DNA from: Zea mays
Taxonomy: Eukaryota > Streptophyta > Magnoliopsida > Poales > Poaceae
Assembly: GCF_902167145.1 (NCBI RefSeq)
Contig: NC_050098.1
Span: 36,016,501-36,080,500 of the forward strand
DNA: 64,000 bases
Direction: 5' to 3'
Below are positions 11,850 through 22,900 of the stretch, in pieces. The position numbers and the translations under genes are program-made. The notes beneath the pieces were generated by a model. That model was not told the origin of the DNA. It was given only the letters and a program-made list of their open reading frames with translations, and ran no database searches. The number at the start of each line of letters is the position of its first letter. The first letter of the stretch is position 1.

Positions 11850-11991
11850 GATCCGACCGTGAGCTCATTTGGCACGCTTTCTTGTCATGTGCTTTGCCCG
11901 CTCAAATAGCTCTTTGCCTACAAACGCTTGACCAGCTTTTTAGATTTTTTAGCTTCGGCCCTAAGAGCATATTTTCAGCATTTTCGAAGAG

Positions 11992-14900
11992 ATGTCTCAG
12001 GAAAAGAAAGTTGTTGCTGAAATGAAACTGAGCCTTTCTGAGGAGAAGAATCTGGGCTTCCTTGAATCGATAGCGAGAACAAATACAGAGAAGATTACTA
12101 GAGAAATTTTAGAAGGCTTATCTGAAGATACCAGTGAGAGTGACAGTTATGATGTAGAAAGTGGGGGTGAAGACTCCGAAGATCGACCGTGGCGACCAAG
12201 TCACACAGTATTAGGAAAATCAAGTATTAAACAGAGTCATCTTGATAACATGAGGGGGAGATATTTTTGAGACATGTCTACTGTGAGGGCAGATGACGGA
12301 GAGAGGACTGTGCCTACTCCCGAAGAGAATGAAGTTGTGATCTTCCGAAGCTTTTTTAAAGCTGGGCTTCGGTTTCCATTAAGCAAATTTGTGGTTGAGG
12401 TTTTAAAGATCTATCAAGTCTACCTTCATCAAATTACGCCCAAAGCAATCATAAGAATGGGAATCTTTGTTTGGGCCGTGAGGAGCCAGGGCTTGGAGCC
12501 AAATGCAAAAAGCTTTTGCAATATGCACGAGCTATTATATGAGACGAAACCCTGGGGTAAAGAGCAATATCATAACAATTTTGGCTGTTATAGCTTCGGT
12601 GCTCGCTCTGGGTCAAGCTGTCTCGTGCCAACCTTCCAGAAAAGATGGCCTGGGGACTGGATGAAGGAATTGTTTTACGTGAAAAATGATTTAAAGGCAC
12701 GAGAAGACATTAAAGATATTATCATGCGTCCTATCTGGCAGCGCTTCGGCCTTAGTAAACCGAAGGTGGAAATTGATGATGCAGTCGAAGAATGCCAAAA
12801 GGCCTTCGGCATAGTCTGCTCTTTCATCGGAACGAGGGATTTAGTCCAGGAGCACATAGCCTTCAGAGTGTGGCCGCTTGTAGAGCAATGGGAAATGCCA
12901 AAGGAAACTATCAGCAAGCCTGACGAAGGTGGACTGGTTAGGTTGAAATACACCTTCAGATATGAGGGTAAGTTTATTGAGCCAGATGATGATTGGTTGA
13001 AATGCATCGAAGCTACAAGCGACGAATTGCTTGGACCATATTCAAAGACAGAAGATAACGATCTATCTGCGACCTTCGGAGGGCGGAAAAAGAAGAGGCT
13101 GAATAGAGTTTTCAATGCTATTGGGTTTATGTACCCTGATTACCGCTACCCGCTGAAAGGGCAAAAGAGAAAAAGCACAATTTCTGGAAAAGATGATACT
13201 TCGGTTGCTCTAAGTGAGGCTGCGCCAAAGAGGAAAAGGGTGAAGGTCCTTACTTACCGACCACGCTTCATCGAACCGGCCTCAGTGCCCGAATTCGGTG
13301 GTGAGACCTCTACTGCTACTGAAGCCAAAGAACCTTCTCTTACTCAGAAGAATGAAGAGCTGGCTATAATGTCGAAGGCCGATAATATCAAAGAAATAGA
13401 GACCGTGAAAACAAAGATAGTGGAAGTTACGAGCCCTCCGGCAGGAATGACAGTGCTGAAGGCGCAGAAAGACCTCGCGGCGACTCCGAAAAGGAAAAGG
13501 ATGGTCAATGTACTAGATGTGTTAGAGACGATAAAGTCTTCAAGCTCTACTCCGAAGAAAATTGCCGAAGCTCCAAAAGCGCAAATTGAGACGACGGTCT
13601 CTAAAGCCGAAGCTACAAAACACCAGGCTAAGACTGAAGCTGGGCCTTCGGAGCCCGCTAAGGGGAAATCCTTAGAAACCAGAGGAAAAGAAACAGAAGC
13701 GGCGGAACAAATTTTGGCTGAAGAAACTGGCACTGCCACCCCTTAAGCATTCTCCGAAGCTCTCAATTATATTTTACGACATGCTTCGAGGAAAAATTTG
13801 ACTGAAAAAGAAAAGCAAGAAGCTCAGTTTTATGCCCAAAAATTGAAATATCCGAAGGGGGCATTGATTTTCAATGGCAGCGGAGAAGAAGACTTCTTAT
13901 ATTGTCTCCCGGACAACAAGGAGATCTCTGTCTACCGGGAGATGGGAAGAAGCATCAGATTCCCGACTCTAGAAGACGAGCTTTCGGTGCTATCAAAAGA
14001 TGAATTGGCCGACAGCTTAGCGTACAACAGCTTAAAGGTGAGAGAATAAGATTTTTTGTGCTTAAAAACAAGATTTTTTCGTTTTCTTATACTTAATACC
14101 ACACTTCTTTTGCAGGGCCTAATCCTTAGCAACGCCCTCAGGGCGCAAAAAAGCGCCGAAGACGAGGGATATACCATGGCCTTGAATAACCTTCGTTCCG
14201 AAGTGATTGAGCTAAGGAACGAAGGTCTTGAAAAAGACAAAATATTAAACTCGCTGATAAAAAAGATAAAAGAAGACGAGGCTACTTCGAAAGCCCAATC
14301 TGAGACCCAGAAGAGCGAATTGAAGATCTTCGGAAACAGCTGGCAGAAGAAAAATTAAAATGTGCAGTTGCCGAAGCTGACTGAGACGCCAGTGAATACT
14401 AGAAAAATCACTGGGAAAAACAGTTGTGGAGCTTCGTTCTTTGAAAGAAAGATGCTATGAAAAATCTATGACATGTGTACAAAAAATAAAAACCAGCTTC
14501 GCCAATATTGGCGCATACTCAAATGAGGACAACTTCGTAGTAGGCGATCCCGAAGGTCCAATCGAATGGGTCAAGGGCGAAGCCGAAGCCTTTGAGGAAG
14601 TTTTGGGTGGCCGCGGAGATGTTTGCGCCTTCTCAGGTGCCAGGGGGATTGCAGCCATCTTAGAAAAGGCAGGATGCGAGCATGTGAGGATTCTGGCCCA
14701 AGCCGAAGATGCGTTTTTATTGAAGATACAAAAGAACCTTTGGCCGAGGCAAGCTTGATTGGCGGAAAGTTTTTTACCGACATCTGGGAAAATGGTGGCC
14801 GAGAGATGGCTCACGAAATTATAAAAAAAAACTAAAAAAGATACCCACGATGCTAGAGAAGCAGCAAAGGCAGTTGAAAAAACTGCGGAACTTGAAAGGC

Positions 14901-15133
14901 GGATAGGTATTGTCTAATTACTTTTGACTTTATGTTTTATTCTTGTGACTTCGAACTTATTCATGTTTTATATTTCAGTCGAATTATCTCCTCCCCCGAA
15001 GCCCTTCGAGTCACAAGCCGAACCCGAAGCAAAGAATGAAGATGAAATTATTAAGATGGCCGAAGCTATTATGGACAAAGTTGTAACTCAACTACTGAAC
15101 GAAGCTGCGGAAGTAGTCTTAAAAGAAGAATAG
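11992..15133 (+). pseudogene. E4 antisense gene, PF04195-type protein with coiled-coil tail, three exons
   Basis: The gene runs opposite to gag. Exon 1 (11992-14037) encodes an acidic N terminus, then a domain with SFFKAGLRFPLSKFVVEVLK and FVWAVRSQGLEP, typical of the plant 'putative gypsy type transposon' family (PF04195), then a Lys/Ala-rich low-complexity stretch. Intron 1 is 14038-14115 (GTGAGA...TTTTGCAG) and keeps phase 0. Exon 2 (14116-14906) is coiled-coil-like, with an IEWVKGEAEAFEEVLGGRGD block. Intron 2 is 14907-14978 (GTATTG...ATTTCAG). Exon 3 ends in LNEAAEVVLKEE at 15133. Breaks are in-frame stops at 12268 (TGA) and 13744 (TAA), and frameshifts near 14320 and 14720. The biochemical role of this family is unknown to me. 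Confidence 0.75.
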
Positions 15134-16154
15134 CTATTTGTTGTAAAAACATTCGGAATACTGATGTAATATTTGCTGAACAAAGTGTGTAATATTCTAT
15201 AGTTTTGAAAGTAATATGTAAGCTGTATGTAATTCAGTTCTTTACGATGCATGAAACTTTACACACATACCGTTTTTGAGCCTTTGGCGAAAAAACACCT
15301 TCCCTTCTTTTCATGCTTCGTGAAGAATATCCATATTTGTGAAAATATTATGCTTCGTAGGCAATAGATTTCCTCCGATACTAAAGTTGACGAGACTGTA
15401 CTTGGCACAATTTATCTGAAAATATCATGCTTCGTAAGCAATAGATTATCCGACACCTTATTTTGTGCCTTGGCACAATTTCTTCGAAATAATCTCCGAA
15501 GGTTAACATTGTATTCCCTTCCTGTGCCTTTGATGCGATATGATGTATGATGTCATGTTATGTGAATGATGTGATGATGCTATGGTATGCAAAATGATAC
15601 TTGTGCCGAAGATAGACACACATTCCCACAGTAGAACACATTCTCATTGTCGTTTATTTTTCAGCTTCACCGTTTATTTTTCGGTATATCAGTGTTGACT
15701 TTTCGCTGTAAGCCTCCCTTGGGAGCTTCTTCGCCTTTTATTTCGGCGGTATCAGCGTTTATTTTTCACTGTAAGCCTCCCTTGGGAGCTTCTTCGCCTT
15801 TTATTTCGGCGGTATCAACGTTTATTTTTTGCTGTAAGCCTCCCTTGGGAGCTTCTTCGCCTTTTATTTCGGCGGTATTAGCGTTTATTTTTCGCTGTAA
15901 GCTCTGCATTCCCTTTGGAACGACTTTTGAGCAGAAAACTTACACTGCGTTCCCTTAAGAACGACTTTTTGTTGCTTTGTCAAAACTTTTGTAACTTCGT
16001 CGGTTTATGAGGAAGGTATATTAGATTATGATAATGACGAAGCTGTTACAAGAAATTGAAAGCAATAAAAGAACTAGGTTTTTAGTGATTGCTCTTTATT
16101 TAAAAAAGGTAGATGATAACGAATGTAAAAACTGTTTCAAAGATAGGATATCTC
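15134..16154 (+). other. E4 spacer between antisense-gene end and gag end
   Basis: About 1 kb where the two convergent genes face each other. It holds the presumed 3' untranslated regions of both and the 63-bp repeat. No other coding signal is visible. Confidence 0.6.
15689..15910 (+). repeat. 63-bp tandem repeat, about 3.5 copies
   Basis: TAAGCCTCCCTTGGGAGCTT recurs at 15709, 15772 and 15835, with a partial copy at 15898, giving a 63-bp period between the antisense gene's 3' end and the gag 3' end. The unit is a multiple of three, so a repetitive open frame appears, but no start context or domain supports coding. Confidence 0.9.
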
Positions 16155-17682
16155 CTAGTAGATGCGCTTCGATTCTGGCACAGTACTGTTGACTGTGCGA
16201 GCTTCAGACTGTTCCCTGAAGTCCCGCTGCTAGTGAGTGTGTTGGCTCCCTTCTGGCTGCTGGCCTTGGGGATAAGCGGGTTGCATTGGTGGTGGAGGTG
16301 GAGGATGTTGCCAAGATGCCTGAGGTTGGCTTGCCGAAGCAACAGAAACTGCAGGATGGTTACCCACATACTCTGGAATGTACGGTGAGTGGTACGAAGC
16401 AGTATGCATAACCTGCTTCGGCTGGCTCTGTTGGGCTGCAGCTTCTGCTATCTCTTTCTATTTCTGGATGGTGACATGGCACATCCTAGTAGTATGACCC
16501 TTGTCCTCACCGCAGAATAGGCAATAAATTTTCCTAGGCTGATCCCCAAACCTTCCTCCGAAGCCCCTGGCACCTCTGCCCCTTGGAGCTGGGGGCCGGG
16601 GATAACTCTGTTGCTGCCCCGAAGCCTAGGAGAAATATTGCGGCCTCTGTTGCTGACTTCCCTTGTCGTCATTCTGAGTAGAGTGGATAGATCTAACGTG
16701 CCTAGGAAGGATTCTCCCTCCGAAGCCCCTGGTCATTTCGGAGAACCTGTAAGCTTCCTCCCTTCTTTGTCGAAAGTCGTTATCTACTCGGATATATTCA
16801 TCCATCTTCTGAAGCAGTTTCTCCAGGGCCTGAGGGGGTTTCCTGGCGAAGTATTGGGCTGTAGGTCCTGGCCGAAGCCCCCTTAATCATGGCCTCAATA
16901 ACAATTTCATTGGGCACCGTTGGCGCCTGTGCCCTCAGTCGTAAGAACCTTCGGACATACGCCTGAAGGTATTCTTCGTGATCCTGAGTGCACTGGAACA
17001 AAGCTTGAGCAGTGACCGGCTTCGTCTGAAACCCTTAGAAGCTGGTGATGAGCATGTCCTTCAGCTTTTGCCACGATGTAATTGTTCCTGGCCGAAGAGA
17101 AGAGTACCAGGTTTGTGCAACATTTTTGACTGCCATGATGAAGGATTTCGCCATGACTGCAGTATTGCCACCATATGAAGATATGGTTGCTTTGTAGCTC
17201 ATCAGAAATTGCTTCGGATCTGAGTGTCCGTCATACATTGGGAGCTGGGGTGGTTTATAAGACGGGGGCCAAGGTGTAGCCTGCAGTTCTGCTGACAGAG
17301 GAGAAGCATCATCAAAAGCAAAATTTCCATGATGGAAATCCTCATACCAGTCATCCTCGTTGACGAAGCCCTCTTGGTGAAGCTCTCTGTACTGGGGCCT
17401 TCGGTTCTGCTCATCTTGCGTAAGATGACGAACTTCTTCTGAGGCTTCGTCTATCTGCCTTTGTAGGTCAGCTAGCCGAGCCATCTTTTCCTTCTTCCTT
17501 TGCACTTGCTGATGCAGCATCTCCATATTCCTGATTTCTTGGTCCAAGTCGTCCTCCTGAGGCATTGGACTGGTGGCCTTCCTCTTCTGGCTTCAGGCTT
17601 CCCGAAGAGAAAGGGTCTCCTGGTTCGGGTCCAGCGGCTGCAAAGCGGCAGCCCCTGTTGCTGAAGCTTTCTTTGGCGGCAT
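16155..17682 (-). pseudogene. gag: E4 Gag (gypsy type)
   Basis: The frame starts at MPPKKASATG (17682) and runs through a Gln/Arg-rich helical linker. The retrotransposon-gag core follows, with YDGHSDPKQFLMSYKATI and AQTWYSSLRPGTITSW. The C-terminal region has an unusual zinc-knuckle-like CLFCGEDKGHTTRMC (CX2CX5HX4C), a Pro/Gln-rich stretch and an end at about 16155. In-frame stops lie near 17594 and 17035 and at 16798, and a frameshift follows, so no full Gag is made. No pol follows. Confidence 0.8.
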
Positions 17683-17729
17683 GACGAAGGTCCATGCTTG
17701 CCGAAGGTGGTCAAAAAGGGTTCACCGGA

Positions 17730-17740
17730 GGTGGGCGCCA
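17730..17740 (-). other. E4 primer-binding site, putative
   Basis: The - strand reads TGGCGCCCACC one base inside the 5' LTR, the position and TGGCGCC start typical of plant gypsy PBSs. The cognate tRNA is not assigned. Confidence 0.6.
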
Positions 17741-17741
17741 A

Positions 17742-18436
17742 TGTTGGTCACTTGCTCTCAAATGCTTCGGCTTAAGAGCAAGGCAACACAAAAGATGTTA
17801 AACGTCAAAGTCCTTCGTCCTTCGGAGCATTATTTCCCTTAGGATATAACGACTCTTGGACGAAGGTTACGAAGAACATACCTTCGTAAGTTCAACATAT
17901 AAAAATGAGGAGGAAATTATATGAGGTATAATGAACAGTATGAACAATTAAATATGTTGTTATTATTGAATTATTTCTATTTTATTACTATGAACAAATA
18001 GAAATAATAACTAATTACAAGTATACCTTCGGCTTGAAGGAAGATATAGAGTACAAAATGTGACGCAAAAGCAAAATGCCAAGTCAGCGTGAACAATACA
18101 GGAGTACTGTTCATCTATTTATAGGCACGGATCGCAGCCCATGTAAAATTACATCCAGGCCCTTTGCATTTGCTAATAACTCTATAGTAATTCATCGGGG
18201 TCTAGATAGCCTTTTCCTCTTTAAGTCGGTTTCCTCTTTCCTGTCATCATGCCGAAGCTCCCTTGCGCACAGCTTCGGCTCTGTTCCATCCTTCGTTTCC
18301 CTTGTGCTTCTTCATACTGTGATTTTGACTCAAGTCCGAAGGGTCCAAGTCCGAAGGTACATGCTCATGTATTATACTCCAGAAACATTGTTAAATCACG
18401 TTTTTGAGGACCTTCGGAAGCCGAAGGCCCCCAACA
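17742..18436 (-). repeat. E4 5' LTR
   Basis: 695 bp, equal in length to its partner. It lies next to the PBS-like site, so it drives gag transcription on the - strand. Confidence 0.95.
18116..18124 (-). promoter_or_regulatory. E4 5' LTR TATA box
   Basis: CTATAAATA on the - strand after GTGC, conserved in both E4 LTRs. Confidence 0.6.
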
Positions 18437-18735
18437 GGAGTCCATTTTGAAATGTGAGGGTAGCGTAGGGGGATCTTACTAAACTTCTTGCGCTCATGGC
18501 GCTTAGAAGTGACGAACGGAGTGTCGGAGCCGGAGGTGGATGGCGACGAGGAATCGGTCTCGTAGTAGACCACCTTCTTCATCTTCTTTTTCTTGTAGCC
18601 ACTCCGATGCGACTTGGTATGTGAAGGGGCTCCCTTCATTTTGTTGCCGGACTCCCCCGATGGAGCATTCCCATGGCTTGTAGACTTGTCACCGCCGGTC
18701 ACGATCTCCTTCTTGGCGTATTCTCCCGACATCAC
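18437..18735 (-). pseudogene. gag: E3 Gag N-terminal leader (before E4 insertion)
   Basis: The start is MMSGEYAKK at 18735. A basic leader follows (KKKKMKKVVYYETDSS), up to the E4 insertion at YPHISKWTP. The coding sequence resumes at 10986 on the other side of E4. The leader has the same plan as the E1 and E6 gag starts. Confidence 0.85.
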
Positions 18736-18766
18736 TTCGAGTGGTTAAACTCTAATGAAGTGTCGG

Positions 18767-18778
18767 GCTTTGATACCA
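18767..18778 (-). other. E3 primer-binding site (initiator tRNA-Met)
   Basis: The - strand reads TGGTATCAAAGC two bases inside the 5' LTR. This is the usual copia PBS complementary to the 3' end of initiator tRNA-Met, with one difference from TGGTATCAGAGC. Confidence 0.85.
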
Positions 18779-18780
18779 AT

Positions 18781-19992
18781 TGAAAGTCGCTTAGAGGGGG
18801 GTGAATAGGCGAAAACTGAAATTACAAGACTTTAAGCACAACTACAAGCCGGGGTTAGCGTTAGAAATAAAACCGAGTCCGAAAGAGAGGACGAAAACAA
18901 ATCAACCAAGAAATAAAGTGAGTGACACAGTGATTTGTTTTACCGAGGTTCAGTTCTTGCAAACCTAGTCCCCGTTGAGGTGGTCACAAAGACTAGGTCT
19001 CTTTCAACCCTTTCCCTCTCTCAAACGGTCACTTAGACCGAGTGAGCTTTCTCCTTAATCAACGGGTCACTTAGACCCCTTACAAGGATCACCACAACTT
19101 GGTGTCTCTTGCGTTGATTACAAGTGTCTTGAGAACAAGAATGGAGGAAGAAGAAAGCGATCCAAGCGACAAGAACTCAAATGAACATGAAAATCTCTCT
19201 CTCACAAGTCACTAAGTGTTTGGAGTGGTTTTGGACTTTGGAGAGGATTTGATCTCTTGTTTGTGTCTTGGAGTAAAGTCTAGAGCTCTTGTATTGAATG
19301 CAATATGCTGGAAACTTGGATGCCTTGAATGGTGGTGGTTGGGGGGTATTTATAGCCCCAACCACCAAAACAGCCGTTGGGGAGGGCTGTTGTCGATGGG
19401 CGCACCGGACAGTCCGGTGCGCCATCGGACACTGCCCAGTGCGCCAGCCACGTCACCCAACCGTCAGGGTTCTGAAGGTTTTGACCGTTGGAGCTCTGAC
19501 AGCTTGGGCCACCGGACAGTCCGGTGCCGCACCGGACAGGCACTGTTCACTTCCGGTGCGCCTTCTGGCGCCTGTTCTGACTCTGCGCAAACTGTCCACG
19601 CACTGTTCAGTTGTCAGTCGATCGTTGCGCTGGCGGCCGTAGCTCCGCTGTCACACCGGACAGTCCGGTGACCCACCGTATAGTCTCCGATGAATTATAG
19701 CGGAGCGCGGCCTCAGAAACCCGAAGGTGAAGAGTTTGAAGTCGATCCACCCTGGTGCACCGGACACTGTCCGATGCCACCGGACAGTCCGGTGCGCTAG
19801 ACCAGGGTTCACTTCAGTTTCTTTTGCTCCTTTCTTTTCAACCCTAACTTTAATCTTTTTATTGGTTTGTGCTGAACCTTTGGCACCTGTAGAACATATA
19901 ATCTAGAGCAAACTAGTTAGTCCAATATTTGTGTTGGGCAGTTCAACCACCAAAATATTTATAGGAAAAGGTATGACCCTATTTCCCTTTCA
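18781..19992 (-). repeat. E3 5' LTR
   Basis: 1,212 bp, paired with 3423-4634. It keeps the palindromes at 19403-19419 and 19510-19526. It lies next to the primer-binding site, so it is the 5' LTR for - strand transcription. Confidence 0.95.
19347..19355 (-). promoter_or_regulatory. E3 5' LTR TATA box
   Basis: CTATAAATA on the - strand, at the same place in both E3 LTRs. Confidence 0.65.
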
Positions 19993-22900
19993 GACACACA
20001 TACATACATGCACACGGACGATGAGACCAGAAGACCCAGAGGCTGAAGCCAAGGGAGCCTAGGCCTGAGAGCACTAGTCGCCTACAGGACCCTCAACACG
20101 GTGGGCCGCATCGAGACCCAGGCTACGACGGCCAGGGGTCGGCGCGACAAGAGACGTCAATGATGGCGCCGATGCTCTTCGGCACCCATGCCGCCCGCCA
20201 TAAAGAGCGACCAGGGAAGCCTAGACAACCGAGGCACATACGGACAAACACAACTTTACCAAGGTCGAACACCCCCAGTCTACCACAACAGAGTAGCTCC
20301 TTCCTTGGGAAGCTACTGGTATTCGACCCCCACCTTGGCCTATAAAAAGGAGGAGGTCACCAAAACATATAGGATGAAGGGGACACACATACATACATGC
20401 ACACGGACGACGAGACCAGAAGACCTAGAGGTCGAAGCCAAGGGAGCCTAGGCTTGAGAGCACTAGTCGGCTACAGGACCCTCAACACGATGGGCCGCAC
20501 CGAGACCCAGGCTACGACGGCCAGGGGTCGGTGCGACATAGAGACGTCAGTGATGGCGCCGATGCTCTTCGGCACCCACGCAGCCCGCCAAAAAGAGCGA
20601 CCAGGGAAGCCTAGACGTCCGAGGCACATACGGACAAACACAACTTTACCAAGGTCGAACACCCCAATGTACCACAATAGAGTAGCTCCTTCCTTGGGAA
20701 GCTACCGGTATTCGACCCCCACCTTGGCCTATAAAAAGGAGGAGGTTGCCAAAACATAGAGGACGAAGGGGACACACATACATACATGCACACGGACGAC
20801 AAGACCAGTAGACCCAGAGGCCGAAGCCAAGGGAGCCTAGGCCTGAGAGCACTAGTCGCCTACACGACCCTCAACACGATGGGCCGCACCGAGACCCAGG
20901 CTACGACGGCCAGGGGTCGGCATGACATAGAGACGTCAATGATGGCGCCGATGCTCTTCAGCACCCACGCCGCCCGCCATAAAGAGCGAACAGGGAAGCC
21001 TAGACGCCCGAGGCACATACGGACAAACACAACTTTACCAAGGTCGAACACCCCAGTGTACCACAACAGAGTAGCTCCTTCCTTGGGAAGCTACCGGTAT
21101 TCGACCCACACCTTGGCCTATAAAAAGGAGGAGGTCGCCAAAACATAGAGGACGAAGGGGACACACATACATACATGCACACGAATGACAAGACCAGAAG
21201 ACCCAGAGGCCGAAGCCAAGGGAGCCTAGGCCTGAGAGCACTAGTCGCCTACAGGACCCTCAACACGATGGGCCGCACCGAGACCCAGGCTACGACGGCC
21301 ACGGGTCGACACGACATAGAGACGTCAATGATGGCGCCGATGCTCTTCGGCACCCACGCCGCCCGCCATTAGGAGCGACCAGGGAAGCCTAGACGTCCGA
21401 GGCACATACGGACAAACACAACTTTACCAAGGTCGAACACCCCAGTGTACCACAACTGAGTAGCTCCTTCCTTGGGAAGCTACCGGTATTCGACCCCCAC
21501 CTTGGCCTATAAAAAGGAGGAGGTTGCCAAAACATAGAGGACGAAGGGGACACACATACATACATGCACACGGACGACAAGACCAGTAGACCCAGAGGCC
21601 GAAGCCAAGGGAGCCTAGGCCTGAGAGCACTAGTCGCCTACAGGACCCTCAACACGATGGGCCGCACCGAGACCTAGGCTACGACGGCCAGGGGTCGGCA
21701 TGACATAGAGACGTCAATGATGGCGCTGATGCTCTTCGGCACCCACGCCGCCCGCCATAAAGAGCGAACAGGGAAGCCTAGACGCCCAAGGCACATACGA
21801 ACAAACACAACTTTACCAAGGTCGAACACCCCAGTGTACCACAACAGAGTAGCTCCTTCCTTGGGAAGCTACCGGTATTCGACCCCCACCTTGGCCTGTA
21901 AAAAGGAGGAGGTCGCCAAAACATAGAGGATGAAGGGGACACACATACATACATGCACACGAACGACAAGACCAGAAGACCCAGAGGCCGAAGCCAAGGG
22001 AGCCTAGGCCTGAGAGCACTAGTCGCCTACAGGACCCTCAACACGATGGGCCGCACCGAGACCTAGGCTACGACGGCCAGGGGTCGGCGCGACATAGAGA
22101 CATCAATGATGGCGCTGATGCTCTTCGGCACCCACTCCGCCCGCCATAAAGAGCGACCAGGGAAGCCTAGACAACCGAGGCACATAGGGACAAACACAAC
22201 TTTACCAAGGTCAAACACCCCAGTGTACCACAACAGAGTAGCTCCTTCCTTGCGAAGCTACCGGTATTCGACCCCCACCTTAGCCTAGAAAAAGGAAGAG
22301 GTCACCAAAACATAGAGGACGAAGGGGACACACATACATACATGCACACGGACGAGGAGACCAGAAGACCCAGATGCCGAAGCCAAGGGAGCCTAGGCCT
22401 AAGAGCACTAGTCGCCTACAGGACCGTCAACACGATGGGCCGCACCGAGACCCAAGCTACAATGGCCAGGGGTCGGCGCGACATAGAGACGTCAATGATG
22501 GCGCTGATGCTCTTCGGCACCCACGTCGTCCGCCATAAAGAGCGACCAGGGAAGCCTAGACGACCGAGGCACATACGAACAAACACAACTTTATCAAGGT
22601 CGAACACCCCAGTGTACCACAACAGAGTAGCTCCTTCCTTGGGAAGCTACCGGTATTCGACCCCCACCTTGGCCTATAAAAAGGAGGAGGTCGCCAAAAC
22701 ATAGAGGACGAAGGGGACACACATACATACATGCACACGAACGACAAGACCAGAAGACCTAGAGGCCGAAGCCAAGGGAGCCTAGGCCTGAGAGCACTAG
22801 TCGCCTACAGGACCCTCAACACGATGGGCCGCACCGAGAACCAGGCTACGACGGCCAGGGGTCGGCGCGACATAGAGACGTCAATGATGGCGTCGATGCT

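Larger units (their letters stand above)
10992..18436 (-). mobile_element. E4: gag-only gypsy element with an antisense second gene (Cinful/Zeon-like)
   Basis: Two 695-bp LTRs (10992-11686, 17742-18436) with TGTTGG/CCAACA ends and a perfect GGAGT duplication (10987-10991, 18437-18441). On the - strand a PBS-like site and gag follow the right LTR, and a polypurine tract precedes the left LTR. No protease, integrase or reverse transcriptase is present, so it must move using another element's enzymes. The + strand carries a separate spliced gene (11992-15133). I count about 12 differences between the LTRs by eye (roughly 98% identity). The CCGAAGG-rich LTR resembles maize Cinful/Zeon; this name is from memory. 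Confidence 0.93.
3423..19992 (-). mobile_element. E3: complete-ended SIRE/Opie-Ji-like Ty1/copia element
   Basis: Two 1,212-bp LTRs (3423-4634 and 18781-19992) with TGAAAG/CTTTCA ends are flanked by the 5-bp duplication GACAC (3418-3422 and 19993-19997). On the - strand the order is PBS, gag with a long coiled-coil tail, protease, integrase, reverse transcriptase and RNase H, as expected for copia. E4 (10992-18436) splits gag. Several stops and frameshifts make it non-autonomous. The LTRs differ at several dozen sites by eye, so E3 is older than E4 and E7. Confidence 0.95.

Noticed and set aside
15647..15958. Frame encoding a 21-residue repeat (CKPPLGASSPF...)
   Set aside because: It is a by-product of the 63-bp tandem repeat, without start context or family match.
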